Below the pieces are notes generated by a model. That model was given only the letters and a program-made list of their open reading frames with translations, ran no database searches and had not been told where the DNA came from. DNA of 64,000 bases. Source: Exercitatus varius (lineage in GTDB: Bacteria > Pseudomonadota > Gammaproteobacteria > Enterobacterales > Pasteurellaceae). Shown here piece by piece: positions 1 to 8,847 of the stretch. The DNA lies in assembly GCF_029577735.1 (NCBI RefSeq), contig NZ_JARQTO010000008.1:26962-90961 (forward strand). The letters are read 5' to 3'. The position numbers were made by a program, and so were the translations under genes. How positions within the stretch are numbered: position 1 is the stretch's first letter; every line of letters starts with the position of its first letter.

Positions 1-1450
1 ATGATACTACACTTCCCAACGTTATATTAGCGAGTTTTGCTTTTAATTCGGCTAAACGCGGATCCGGGCTGTTTTCAAAAGGCTGACCTTCGTCATTAAC
101 CCCCAATAAATAGCGTAACCAACCTGCAAAAATCAAAGGTATCGCCACCAGGCTATCCGTTGATTTACCGGCTTTCACATAGGATTTAATCGTTTCGCCG
201 AAGCGAATAGCCAGTTTTTGCGATGTATCCGTCGCAATACGCTGCGGTGTATCCGGAATAAAATCGTTGGAAAAACGAATATTAATAACTTCATCAAGAA
301 ACTGTTTCGGATTGATTAATTTCGGATCGGTCACAACCGGTAAACCTTCTTGGTACCCTAATTTCCGAATTAACGCCAATAAGTCCGCATCTTGTACTTC
401 GGTGGAAATTTTGGTGAATCCGAGCAAGCAACCGAAAATTGCCAAACCGGTATGTAACGGATTAAGGCAAGTGGTTACTTTCATAGTTTCGATTTTATTG
501 ACAGTATCGCGATCAGCGAAAATCACCCCGACTTTTTCCAACTTCGGACGCCCATTCGGAAAGTTATCTTCTACGGCAAGATATTCTAACTCTTCCGCAT
601 TAACAAAGGGTGCGACGTAGGTATTTTTCGACGTCACAACCGGTGCCAGATTTTCAATACCGTCGTTTTGTAATTGTTGTTGAACTTCGGCATCGGGACG
701 CGGCGTAATTTTATCAATCATCGACCAAGGGAAGCTGATTTTATCCGAATTCAAATAATCTAAAAAATCTTGTGATAAATGACCGCACTTTTTCCATTGT
801 TCGGCAAATTCCAAAATCACTTTTTGCAGCTTTTCACCGTTTTTAGACATATTATCCATGCTTACTACCGCCAAGGGTAACGCGCCGGCAACAAAACGTT
901 CATGCAACAGCGAGACAATCTTACCGATATAACTTTGCGGTTTTGCCGGTCCCTGTTCAAAATCCGCTTTCACCGCAGGATAATATTTACCGTCCAACCC
1001 TTTGATTAAATAGCCTTTTTCCGTAATCGTTAAGCTAACCATCTGCAGTGACGGTGACAGGAAAATCTCTTTCAACCGGTTGAAATCCTGTGTAAAAGCC
1101 GGATCCATGCGCAAACTTTCTACAATACTGGCAACCACGATTTTATCGACCGAATGGTCATTTTTTAACTTGGCAAACACGGAAAGATTATCAAACGGCT
1201 GATAGGCTTTCTCAATAATTTCATAATCAAACCCTTCTGCGACGATAATCCCTTGTTGCGCATCACCCTGATTCAACAAACGTTGTTGCAAATTGGCTAA
1301 AAAGGCGCGGAAAATATTGCCGGCTCCCAAATGAAGCCAAACCGGTTGTTGTTTTGTGTTACTTACCACATCGGAAATGTTGAATTGGGGTAATTGGTAC
1401 CCCTTTTCCTGCCATTCTTTTGAATTTAAAGCGTTATATGAGAGTTTCAT
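1..1450 (-). CDS. uxuB: Fructuronate reductase (mannonate oxidoreductase), mannitol dehydrogenase family, partial
   Basis: The frame is open from an ATG at 1448-1450 to the window edge, giving 483 codons without a stop; it is nearly the full usual family length (about 490). It should reduce D-fructuronate to D-mannonate with NADH in the cytoplasm. The N-terminal part has a Rossmann-like LHLGAGNIFRAF segment, then MDNMSKNG, as in long-chain polyol dehydrogenases, and a late CLNPLHTGLA segment. Its ATG overlaps the uxuA stop by one base (TAATG), so translation is probably coupled. The pairing with uxuA is the main reason for choosing fructuronate reductase over mannitol or tagaturonate reductase. 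The C-terminal end lies outside the window. Confidence 0.85.
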   Translation of the reverse strand, partial: MKLSYNALNSKEWQEKGYQLPQFNISDVVSNTKQQPVWLHLGAGNIFRAFLANLQQRLLNQGDAQQGIIVAEGFDYEIIEKAYQPFDNLSVFAKLKNDHSVDKIVVASIVESLRMDPAFTQDFNRLKEIFLSPSLQMVSLTITEKGYLIKGLDGKYYPAVKADFEQGPAKPQSYIGKIVSLLHERFVAGALPLAVVSMDNMSKNGEKLQKVILEFAEQWKKCGHLSQDFLDYLNSDKISFPWSMIDKITPRPDAEVQQQLQNDGIENLAPVVTSKNTYVAPFVNAEELEYLAVEDNFPNGRPKLEKVGVIFADRDTVNKIETMKVTTCLNPLHTGLAIFGCLLGFTKISTEVQDADLLALIRKLGYQEGLPVVTDPKLINPKQFLDEVINIRFSNDFIPDTPQRIATDTSQKLAIRFGETIKSYVKAGKSTDSLVAIPLIFAGWLRYLLGVNDEGQPFENSPDPRLAELKAKLANITLGSVVS

Positions 1451-2517
1451 TATTTGCGTCCTTTTTCGTATGCGTCCCAAAGCCCTTCGACATACATAAT
1501 ACCTAAAGCACGGTCATATAAACCGTAACCCGGGCGGCATTTTTCATCCCAAATGTGACGTCCGTGATCCGGGCGCCAATACCCGTCAAAACCCACTTCA
1601 TGATAAGCTTTCACAATTTCCGCAATATCTAAGGAACCGTCACGGGTTAAATGAGAGGTTTCATAGAAATCCCCATTATCAAACACTTTGATGTTACGAA
1701 TATGGGCAAACGGAATACGTTTATGGAAAGTGCGGATCATTTGTGGCAAATCATTTTCCAGATTCGGACCTAAGGCACCGGAACATAAGGTAATGCCGTT
1801 TGCCGGACTGTCTACCATATCCACGATTTTCTGGAAATCCTCATGACATTTCACGATGCGAGGCAAACCGAATACGGAGAACGGCGGATCGTCCGGATGA
1901 ATTGCCATACGAATCCCCGCTTCTTCTGCGACCGGAATAATTTGTTCTAAGAAATATTTTAAGTTTTCTCTTAATTTGTCTTCCGTCATGTCTTTATAAA
2001 GATCGAACAATTTATCCAAATGTTTCAACCGATCAGGTTCCCAGCCCGGTAAGGTGAGATCTTTGGAATTTTCCATAAATTGTTTCACTAATATTTTCGG
2101 ATCAATACCGTCGATACGGGCGTGTTCATAGAAAAGTGCGGTCGAACCATCGTCCGCTTCTTTAAATAAATCCGTACGGATCCAGTCGAACACCGGCATA
2201 AAGTTGTAACACACGACTTTTACGCCGTATTTACCCAAACTGCGCAAGGTAATTTTGTAATTTTCAATATAAACGTCACGATCCGGTGAACCCAACTTGA
2301 TACTTTCGTGAATGTTAACGCTTTCCACCACATCAATGCTTAATCCGTAAGGTTCAACCTGAGATTTCACTTCGGCGATACGTTCTTCCGGCCAAACTTC
2401 ACCGGCGGGAATATCGTGTAATGCCCACACTACACCCGTCATACTTGGAATTTGTTTAATATGCGCCAATGGAATTGTATCGTTACCTAAACCATACCAT
2501 CTAAATGTTGTTTTCAT
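1450..2517 (-). CDS. uxuA: Mannonate dehydratase, short form
   Basis: A 355-residue enzyme that dehydrates D-mannonate to 2-keto-3-deoxygluconate. It starts MKTTFRWYG, has the HPDDPP metal-site segment near residue 205 and RPDHG near the C-terminus, all typical of UxuA. The length matches the shorter forms found in Firmicutes (about 360) rather than the 394 of enterics. A second copy with the longer form lies at 15096-16280, so the window carries two diverged UxuA proteins. It sits 29 bases downstream of the zinc dehydrogenase and overlaps uxuB by one base, as one leftward operon. It contains an uptake signal core at 2134-2142. Confidence 0.93.
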   Translation of the reverse strand: MKTTFRWYGLGNDTIPLAHIKQIPSMTGVVWALHDIPAGEVWPEERIAEVKSQVEPYGLSIDVVESVNIHESIKLGSPDRDVYIENYKITLRSLGKYGVKVVCYNFMPVFDWIRTDLFKEADDGSTALFYEHARIDGIDPKILVKQFMENSKDLTLPGWEPDRLKHLDKLFDLYKDMTEDKLRENLKYFLEQIIPVAEEAGIRMAIHPDDPPFSVFGLPRIVKCHEDFQKIVDMVDSPANGITLCSGALGPNLENDLPQMIRTFHKRIPFAHIRNIKVFDNGDFYETSHLTRDGSLDIAEIVKAYHEVGFDGYWRPDHGRHIWDEKCRPGYGLYDRALGIMYVEGLWDAYEKGRK

Positions 2518-2546
2518 AAAATTAATCCTTTTTTAACCGCACTTTA

Positions 2547-3566
2547 TTACCATTCAAGTAATACTTTGCACACTGTATTTTTTTCGTTTTTGATTACATC
2601 AAAGGCTTTTGCAATATCTTCAAACTTATACGTATGCGTAATCATTTTTTCCGGCGTGACTTTATGTTCTTCAAATAAACGAATCACTTCCGGGAAGCGT
2701 TTGTTGTTTAAACGGGTACCGAAGACATTAATGCCTTTTTTGGTAAATGCGACCTGCGGAATTTCTGACGGTGTGCCGCCGGTTCCCAACACCACAAAAC
2801 GACCGGACGGAGCAACAATATCCAACGCGTCAAGAATACTTTGCGGAGAACAAACGGCATCCACCACCACATGCGCGCCTTCGTCATCGGTAAACTCGCT
2901 GACCGCTTGGCGCATGTCAACATCTTTCACGTTAATCGCTTTGGTAGCACCCATCTCACGCGCTAATTGCAGGCGTTCTTCGAAAATATCGGTAATCAGC
3001 ACTTCCGCACCACGAGCACGCGCCACCTGCATCACCGCCAAACCGGCAGGTCCGGAACCGAATACCACGACTTTATCGCCGGCAGCAATAGATGCTCGGG
3101 TATTAATTTCCACGCCGACGGCATAAGGTTCGATTAAACAAGCGGTTTTACGCGGAATTTTATCGGTATCAACCAAATAAACATTATCTGCTCTGGTTTT
3201 TGCATATTCAGCAAATCCGCCTTGTGAATGAACGCCTGTAACCTGCAAATTTTTACACACATTATGATGACCCGTGCGGCAGGCATAACAATGCCCACAA
3301 CTGTTAACAATATCGCTCACTACATAATCACCGACTTTAACATGCATCACGGCTTTGCCTGTTTCCACCACGGTTCCCACGAATTCGTGACCGATAATAG
3401 CAGGATATTTGGCAAGGGAATTACCGCCGGTATAAATTCCGATATCCGAACCGCAGATTCCACCGAAAGCCACTTTAATAATCACATCATCGTCTTTTGT
3501 TACAGTAGGAGCCGGCACATCGGCAACGGTTAATTCAAAAGGTTTAGAAACACTTATTGCTTTCAT
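2547..3566 (-). CDS. Zinc-dependent alcohol dehydrogenase, YjmD/RspB/LgoD-like
   Basis: A 339-residue medium-chain dehydrogenase. Visible marks are GICGSD and GHE near residues 37-60 (catalytic zinc), the structural zinc cysteines in CGHCYACRTGHHNVC near residues 90-105, and the GSGPAG nucleotide loop near 170. Its length and surroundings match Bacillus YjmD, which lies beside uxaC, uxuA and an SDR mannonate oxidoreductase, and E. coli RspB and LgoD. A likely role is oxidation of an aldonate such as L-galactonate or L-gulonate to a ketouronate that feeds UxaC/UxuA, but the substrate cannot be read from sequence. It is 11 bases downstream of the TRAP large subunit gene. Confidence 0.8.
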   Translation of the reverse strand: MKAISVSKPFELTVADVPAPTVTKDDDVIIKVAFGGICGSDIGIYTGGNSLAKYPAIIGHEFVGTVVETGKAVMHVKVGDYVVSDIVNSCGHCYACRTGHHNVCKNLQVTGVHSQGGFAEYAKTRADNVYLVDTDKIPRKTACLIEPYAVGVEINTRASIAAGDKVVVFGSGPAGLAVMQVARARGAEVLITDIFEERLQLAREMGATKAINVKDVDMRQAVSEFTDDEGAHVVVDAVCSPQSILDALDIVAPSGRFVVLGTGGTPSEIPQVAFTKKGINVFGTRLNNKRFPEVIRLFEEHKVTPEKMITHTYKFEDIAKAFDVIKNEKNTVCKVLLEW

Positions 3567-3577
3567 TTTATTAATCC

Positions 3578-4858
3578 TTATTTAGTAAAAAATTCGAGTG
3601 GCACTAGAAATGTACTCGGAAATATGATTAACATAATAATTACTAAGATAATCGCAAGTAAGAAAGGCCATATTTTACGTACGATGCGTTCTATATTGAT
3701 TTTGCCTGTACTGGCGGCAACATTTAATACAGTCCCCACTGGTGGCGTTAACAAGCCGAAGACACAGGTAATAATAAAGACCACACCGAAATAGACCGGA
3801 TTAATCCCCGCCTGTTTCACAGCTGGCATTAACACCGGTGTTAAAATCAGAATAGTCGGTACTACGTCCATTGATGTCCCGACCAGTAGTACCAAACCGG
3901 CAATTACCAGCATTAATAAAATCGATGAACCGATAAACGGATGAAGTAAATCCGTTACAATGCGCGGAATGTTACCGATGGTCATTAACCAAGAAGATAC
4001 CATTGCAGCAGCGGCAAGGAACATAATTGCCGCACTGGCTTTAGCAGAAGAAATGAAACACTCTTTAATGGATTGGAACGTTAATTCACGATATACAAGT
4101 AAGCCGATAACTAGTGCGTAAACAACAGCCACAACCCCTGCTTCAGTCGGTGTAAAAATACCACTACGCAGACCGAGTAATAGACCTACAGGCATCAGAA
4201 TGGCCCAAACCGCTTCACGAGTTGCTCGCACAACTTCTCTAAATGATCTTTTCGGTAACGGTACGGCAGAATCTTTTCGGGAAACAATAGCCCAAATGAC
4301 ACAAAGGATAAGAGTGATATAAACTGCGGGAGCAATGCCACCCATAAACAAATCTGTCACAGATACACCAGCTGTAACACCAAAGATGATCATCGGTACA
4401 GATGGAGGCATTATCGGCGATAAAATATTACCTGCAGCAATTAATGCGGTGGCACGATCACGGTTATAACCGATAGTTGCCATCATCGGAATTAAAATCG
4501 CCCCCAAAGCGGCAGTAGACGCCACCGCACTTCCCACCAAACTAGCGAACAACAGAATGGCGACAATCGCTACATAACCCAAACCGCCACGAATATGTCC
4601 TACAAGTGCGGTCGCCGCATCAACAATTTTATTAGTTAACCCACCACGATTCATTAAGTCGCCGGCCACTACGAAAAACGGAATTGCCATCATAGAGAAG
4701 CTATCGGCTCCGTTAAATAGGTTTTGCGATAAAATCTGTGAATTAAAACCACCGAGATAAAACATCAGCATCATGCCTGAAAACAGCAATGAGAATGCGA
4801 TCGGCACGCCGATAATAATGCCGCCTACGAGGCTGGCTAAGAAAATAAGAATGGTCAT
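3578..4858 (-). CDS. TRAP transporter large permease subunit (DctM family)
   Basis: A 426-residue, very hydrophobic protein with about 12 membrane segments, the ion-coupled translocation subunit of a tripartite periplasmic transporter. Family marks include FFVVAGDLMNRGG near residue 60 and the GSAVASTAALG segment near 110. It follows the small subunit gene by 9 bases and the binding protein gene before that, so all three parts of this transporter (P-Q-M) are in order. The uronate genes on both sides suggest a hexuronate or aldonate substrate; this is inference. An uptake signal core lies at 4604-4612. Confidence 0.92.
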   Translation of the reverse strand: MTILIFLASLVGGIIIGVPIAFSLLFSGMMLMFYLGGFNSQILSQNLFNGADSFSMMAIPFFVVAGDLMNRGGLTNKIVDAATALVGHIRGGLGYVAIVAILLFASLVGSAVASTAALGAILIPMMATIGYNRDRATALIAAGNILSPIMPPSVPMIIFGVTAGVSVTDLFMGGIAPAVYITLILCVIWAIVSRKDSAVPLPKRSFREVVRATREAVWAILMPVGLLLGLRSGIFTPTEAGVVAVVYALVIGLLVYRELTFQSIKECFISSAKASAAIMFLAAAAMVSSWLMTIGNIPRIVTDLLHPFIGSSILLMLVIAGLVLLVGTSMDVVPTILILTPVLMPAVKQAGINPVYFGVVFIITCVFGLLTPPVGTVLNVAASTGKINIERIVRKIWPFLLAIILVIIMLIIFPSTFLVPLEFFTK

Positions 4859-4867
4859 ATTTTTCTC

Positions 4868-5377
4868 CTAATCTGAATCTGATTCACTCATTAATGCGGC
4901 TTGGTGAACAGATTTAGGATTTCTAATCACATCAATAATATTCAGTAACGCAATTAAAATAATTGCTGCGCCTGTCAATAACCCGATTCCGTACACAACA
5001 GATAAAGGCAAACCCGTTGCTGCCGCTTTCGCCGTATGAGATTGAATCACCATGGCAAGGCTGCCTTTAAACAAGATAGCCATAACCACAATAATGATGA
5101 ACCGTCCCAGAACGAAAAGCAGCCATTTCAATTTTTCCGGTGCTTTTTTAATGAACGTATCTACCCCTAAGTGGGCATTTTCCTTCATCGCCACAATCGC
5201 GCCGAGATAAATCACGTAAACAAAGACATATCTCGATACTTCTTCTGACCAGACCAAACCGGAATTGAAAAAGAATCGAAGTATGACGTTAAAAAACACA
5301 AGGGCAATCATTACGGCGAGCATCACGCCTAGCAATATTTGAATGCCGTTGAACAATTTATCGATAAAAGTTTTCAT
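4868..5377 (-). CDS. TRAP transporter small permease subunit (DctQ family)
   Basis: A 169-residue inner membrane protein with four predicted membrane segments, typical of DctQ. The segment VWSEEVSRYVFVYVIYLGA near residue 42 is the family hallmark (E-E-x3-R). It would link the binding protein at 5400-6407 to the large subunit at 3578-4858, and it is encoded between them with short gaps (22 and 9 bases). The polar C-terminal tail, ending in serine and aspartate, should face the cytoplasm. Confidence 0.9.
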   Translation of the reverse strand: MKTFIDKLFNGIQILLGVMLAVMIALVFFNVILRFFFNSGLVWSEEVSRYVFVYVIYLGAIVAMKENAHLGVDTFIKKAPEKLKWLLFVLGRFIIIVVMAILFKGSLAMVIQSHTAKAAATGLPLSVVYGIGLLTGAAIILIALLNIIDVIRNPKSVHQAALMSESDSD

Positions 5378-5399
5378 ACTTCAATACTCCGTCTGATGG

Positions 5400-6407
5400 T
5401 TATTGAGCATCTCTCACTTTATTGACTAAAGCTTCCGCCCAATCGTATTTTTTATACAGATCGTCATAAAGCGGCTGCATTTTTTCCACTAACACTTTTT
5501 TGTCCGCTTCCGTCGGAACGATAATTGTGCCGCCTTTTTCCTGCACTAATTTTTTATCTGCGTCGATACTTTCCTGATAAAGATCCCAGCTTTTATCCGA
5601 AGTCGCTTTCGCCGCTTCATTAAAAATGGTTTTCTCTTCATCACTTAAGCCATTCCAGAAATTAGCGTTCGCTAATAATTCCAAAGAAGAAACCATATGA
5701 TTGGTTTCATAGATATTTTTGTTAACGGAATAAAAACCTTGTTGAACAAAAGTAGATAAAGGATTGTCCTGACCGTCTACTACACCTTGTTCAAGAGCAG
5801 TGAATACTTCCCCTAATCCCATAATCGCTACATTCGCACCTAACAATTCCGCTACTTTGACGTGAATAGGGTTATTCGGCATCCGCATTTTCTGTCCTTT
5901 AAATTGTTCCGGATTCGATAACGGCTTACTGGAAGAAAAGACACGAGCACCATTCGGCATCCAAGCTAAAAATTTAATAGGTTGTGATTCTTCAAAACTA
6001 CTGGCAATTTCCTGACCGATATCGCCTTGATAAATCTTACGGGCATGCGCCACGTCCCGGAATAAAAACGGAAAATCCGGTACGGACATTTTCGGTACTT
6101 CGGACCACATAACTGTCCCTAACACAGACATATCCACAATGCCTTGACGGGTATAGTCAAAGGATTGTTTTTCATCGCCTAATTGTCCGGAATCATAAAT
6201 ATCGATTTGATATTTACCATTGGTTTTACTTTCAATCATAGGTTTAAAAACTTCTTTTAACGCAATGGTCGAAGGGTGGGTTGGGGCAACAACAGAAGAA
6301 ACTTTCACAATTTTAACTGATGAACTGCCACCTTTGTCGTCGCAGGCAGAAAGTGAAAACAGCACCACACTCGCTAATAATGTTTTCAAGAAGGTTCTTT
6401 TTTTCAT
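5400..6407 (-). CDS. TRAP transporter solute-binding lipoprotein (DctP family)
   Basis: A 335-residue extracytoplasmic binding protein. I start it at the ATG at 6405-6407 because AAGGAACGTGACT gives a good ribosome site and the protein then opens with a signal peptide; an in-frame upstream ATG at 6464 would add 19 unlikely residues. The signal ends in LFSLSAC, a lipobox with Cys22, so the mature protein is probably a lipoprotein. The residues after the cysteine are Asp-Asp, which in E. coli sorting rules favours inner membrane retention. FTALEQGVVDGQDNP near residue 200 is the DctP ligand-site segment. The other binding protein here (8848-9834) has an ordinary signal peptide. Confidence 0.9.
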   Translation of the reverse strand: MKKRTFLKTLLASVVLFSLSACDDKGGSSSVKIVKVSSVVAPTHPSTIALKEVFKPMIESKTNGKYQIDIYDSGQLGDEKQSFDYTRQGIVDMSVLGTVMWSEVPKMSVPDFPFLFRDVAHARKIYQGDIGQEIASSFEESQPIKFLAWMPNGARVFSSSKPLSNPEQFKGQKMRMPNNPIHVKVAELLGANVAIMGLGEVFTALEQGVVDGQDNPLSTFVQQGFYSVNKNIYETNHMVSSLELLANANFWNGLSDEEKTIFNEAAKATSDKSWDLYQESIDADKKLVQEKGGTIIVPTEADKKVLVEKMQPLYDDLYKKYDWAEALVNKVRDAQ

Positions 6408-6437
6408 AGTCACGTTCCTTTTCATGTTTAAACATTC

Positions 6438-6449
6438 TAGTATACAAGT
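6438..6449. promoter_or_regulatory. Possible UxuR-type operator upstream of the dctP lipoprotein gene
   Basis: CTAGTATACAAG keeps the central GTATAC of the enteric UxuR/ExuR consensus TTGGTATACCAA but matches only 8 of 12 positions. It lies 31 bases before the start codon. It is weak evidence for a secondary internal promoter under uronate control. Confidence 0.25.
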
Positions 6450-6471
6450 ATTACATGCAAACATATTAACA

Positions 6472-6511
6472 AAAAAAAGTTTGTGAAAACGTGAGCGTGA
6501 TCACAAACTTT
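6472..6511 (-). terminator. Hairpin after uxaC followed by U run, overlapping a CRP-like site
   Basis: AAAGTTTGTGA (6476-6486) and TCACAAACTTT (6501-6511) form a perfect 11-base inverted repeat with a 14-base loop. Read leftward, the stem ends in a run of eight T, so it looks like a rho-independent terminator or attenuator between uxaC and the second TRAP operon. Inside it, CGTGAGCGTGATCACA (6490-6505) matches TGTGA-N6-TCACA at 9 of 10 positions, so the same DNA may bind CRP. Confidence 0.6.
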
Positions 6512-6526
6512 GAAATTTATACTAAT

Positions 6527-7930
6527 TTATTTGAAATAACTGTTTGCGTTGTTATAACAGATATCTTTAACCATATTGCCGAGTAGGTTCATATCGTTCG
6601 GCGCTTCGCCGTTAACCACCCATTTACCGATCATTTCACAAAGAATGCGACGAAAATATTCGTGACGGGTATAAGACAGGAAGCTGCGCGAATCCGTTAG
6701 CATACCGACAAATTGGCTTAATAATCCCAATTGAGAAAGCTGTTGTAACTGGCGTTTCATGCCGTCTTTCTGATCATTAAACCACCAACCCGAACCGAAC
6801 TGAATTTTGCCCGCAATCCCTCCGGTTTGGAAATTGCCAATCATGGTGGCAATCATTTCATTATCGCGAGGATTTAAGCAATACAAAATTGTTTTCGGCA
6901 ATTCGTTGTTTTGATCCATAGAATCCAATAATCGCGCAAGCGGTTCCGCAAAAGTGCGGTCGGCTATGGAATCGAATCCCGCATCCGCGCCGAGCAATTT
7001 GAACATTCGCGTGTTGTTATTACGCAATGCGCCGATATGCATTTGCATAACCCAGTTGCGTTTGCAATATTCTTGAGCAAACCAAACGAAAAGTGCGGTC
7101 GAATATTGACTAATTTCCAGTTCGGTCAGCGGGCGTTCATTGCGGCGTAATTGCAAAATGCGATCCAGTTCTTTTTCGTCGGGAACGGGAGCGAAGCGCA
7201 CGATTTCTATACCGTGATCGGCGGATTTGCAACCGTGTTGATCAAAATGTTCCAAGCGTTTCCATAACGCTTTTTTCAAACTGTTAAAACTGCGAATTTC
7301 CGTATCGGAAACCTGTTCCAGCCGATTGATGTAATCATTAAATTGGTCTAATTCGATTTTAACCGCTTTGTCCGGACGCCAGCTCGGCGCAACCTCAATA
7401 TCGAAAGTGGTGTCTTCTTGAAGCGCTTTGTGATATTCAAGGCTGTCGATAGGATCGTCCGTCGTTCCGGAAAATTTGACATTCATCCGTTTCATAATAC
7501 CGCGGGCGGAAAATTCGGGTTGCCGTAATAATTCGTTACATTCTTGCCAAATTTTGCCCGCACTTTGCGGATTAAATAAGGTATTCGTGATCCCGAAAGG
7601 ACGGCGAAGCTCCAGATGGGTCCAGTGGTAAATCGGATTACCGATACAAAGCGGTACGGTTTTTGCCCAGACCAGGTATTTTTCATAAGCGGAAGCATTA
7701 CCCGTAATCAGGTTCTCGTCAAACCCCGCCGAACGCATGGCGCGCCATTTATAATGGTCGCCGGCTAACCAGATTTCGGTCAAATCTTTGAATTGTCGAT
7801 TCTCCGCAATTTCTTTCGGCGGTAAATGGCAGTGATAATCGAAAATAGGCTGATCTTTCGCATAGTCGTGATAGAGCGTGCGCGCCACATCATTGGACAG
7901 CAAAAAATCCTCATCCATAAATTGTTTCAC
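6527..7930 (-). CDS. uxaC: Glucuronate (uronate) isomerase
   Basis: A 467-residue cytoplasmic enzyme converting D-glucuronate to D-fructuronate and D-galacturonate to D-tagaturonate. I start it at the GTG at 7928-7930: GGAG lies six bases upstream, the protein then begins VKQFMDEDFLL like known UxaC, and it does not overlap the gene upstream. A longer frame to 8017 adds 29 residues that do not belong to the family. Motifs are FDYHCHLPP near residue 30 (metal-binding His), ILYCLNPRDNE, and FVGMLTDSRSFLSYTRHEYFRR cut across the C-terminal third. Length is close to E. coli (470). Uptake signal cores lie at 6952-6960 and 7091-7099. Confidence 0.95.
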   Translation of the reverse strand: MKQFMDEDFLLSNDVARTLYHDYAKDQPIFDYHCHLPPKEIAENRQFKDLTEIWLAGDHYKWRAMRSAGFDENLITGNASAYEKYLVWAKTVPLCIGNPIYHWTHLELRRPFGITNTLFNPQSAGKIWQECNELLRQPEFSARGIMKRMNVKFSGTTDDPIDSLEYHKALQEDTTFDIEVAPSWRPDKAVKIELDQFNDYINRLEQVSDTEIRSFNSLKKALWKRLEHFDQHGCKSADHGIEIVRFAPVPDEKELDRILQLRRNERPLTELEISQYSTALFVWFAQEYCKRNWVMQMHIGALRNNNTRMFKLLGADAGFDSIADRTFAEPLARLLDSMDQNNELPKTILYCLNPRDNEMIATMIGNFQTGGIAGKIQFGSGWWFNDQKDGMKRQLQQLSQLGLLSQFVGMLTDSRSFLSYTRHEYFRRILCEMIGKWVVNGEAPNDMNLLGNMVKDICYNNANSYFK

Positions 7931-7940
7931 GGGGAACTCC

Positions 7941-8786
7941 TTAAACGCCGCTGTAAGCGGAAAAACCGCCGTCAATCGGTAATATGACGCCGTTGATAAA
8001 ACTGGCGTATTCTTCATCCATTAAAAACAGAATGCCGCCCATTAATTCACTGGCTTCACCAAAACGTCCCATCGGCGTATTGGTGAGAATTTTATGCGCA
8101 CGCGCAGTTGGTTTTCCTTCGGCGTCAAATAATAATGCGCGATTCTGGTTACTCACTAAAAATCCCGGCGCAATGGCATTACAACGAATTCCCACATGAG
8201 AAAAGTGAACGGCAAGCCATTGAGTAAAATTGCTGATCGCGGCTTTAGCGCCGGAATAAGCAGGAATTTTGGTTAACGGTGTGTAAGCATTCATGCTGGA
8301 AATATTAATAATATTTGCTCCCTTTTTGCCCACCATATCTTTGGCAAATACCTGTATCGGCAGCAAGGTACCTAAATAATTTAAATTAAACACAAACTCA
8401 ATACCGGCTTTATCCAGATCAAAGAACGACTTGGTCGCTGGCGGCAAATCCAATTCATGAAATTCATTATCTGTCGTGGCTTTCGGATTATTGCCGCCGG
8501 CGCCGTTAATCAGAATATCGCAGGTTCCGAAATCGGCGGCGATGGCATCGCGGGTTTGTTTAATACTGTCTAATTCCAATACGTTTGTTTTATAGGCTTT
8601 TGCAATATATCCCTGCGCGCTGATTTCAGCGGCAAATTTTTGTGCCGATTCAAGGTTAATATCGAGTAACGCCACTTTCGCACCGGTTTTGGCAATTTCT
8701 TTCGCAAAATAAGCGCAAAGCACGCCGCCGGCTCCCGTAATAACTACCACTTTATCTTTAAAATTATGATTTTTTGCCAATGTCAT
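7941..8786 (-). CDS. SDR-family D-mannonate oxidoreductase (fructuronate reductase), Bacillus YjmF/UxuB type
   Basis: A 281-residue short-chain dehydrogenase. I prefer the ATG at 8784-8786, preceded by GGAGAAAG at good spacing, over an ATG five codons earlier (8801) that lacks a ribosome site. It has the cofactor loop GAGGVLCAYFAK, the NGAGGNNPK segment, catalytic Ser with Y-x3-K in AYSGAKAA, and ends in DGGFSAYSGV, which I recall as the ending of Bacillus subtilis YjmF. It should catalyse the same step as the mannitol-dehydrogenase-type UxuB at 1-1450 although the two folds are unrelated. The uxaC start follows 10 bases later. A tagaturonate or other ketouronate substrate is possible. Confidence 0.85.
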   Translation of the reverse strand: MTLAKNHNFKDKVVVITGAGGVLCAYFAKEIAKTGAKVALLDINLESAQKFAAEISAQGYIAKAYKTNVLELDSIKQTRDAIAADFGTCDILINGAGGNNPKATTDNEFHELDLPPATKSFFDLDKAGIEFVFNLNYLGTLLPIQVFAKDMVGKKGANIINISSMNAYTPLTKIPAYSGAKAAISNFTQWLAVHFSHVGIRCNAIAPGFLVSNQNRALLFDAEGKPTARAHKILTNTPMGRFGEASELMGGILFLMDEEYASFINGVILPIDGGFSAYSGV

Positions 8787-8847
8787 ATCGTCTTTCTCCA
8801 TAATTTAAAATTAAAGGGCATGATAATCATGCCCTAATAACTCATGA

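Noticed and set aside
267..620. Rightward 117-codon frame
   Set aside because: It is antisense to uxuB, whose leftward frame has clear family motifs over the same bases.
7931..8017. Longer uxaC start at 8017
   Set aside because: It would overlap the SDR gene by 77 bases and add 29 residues not found in UxaC; the GTG at 7930 has a good ribosome site.
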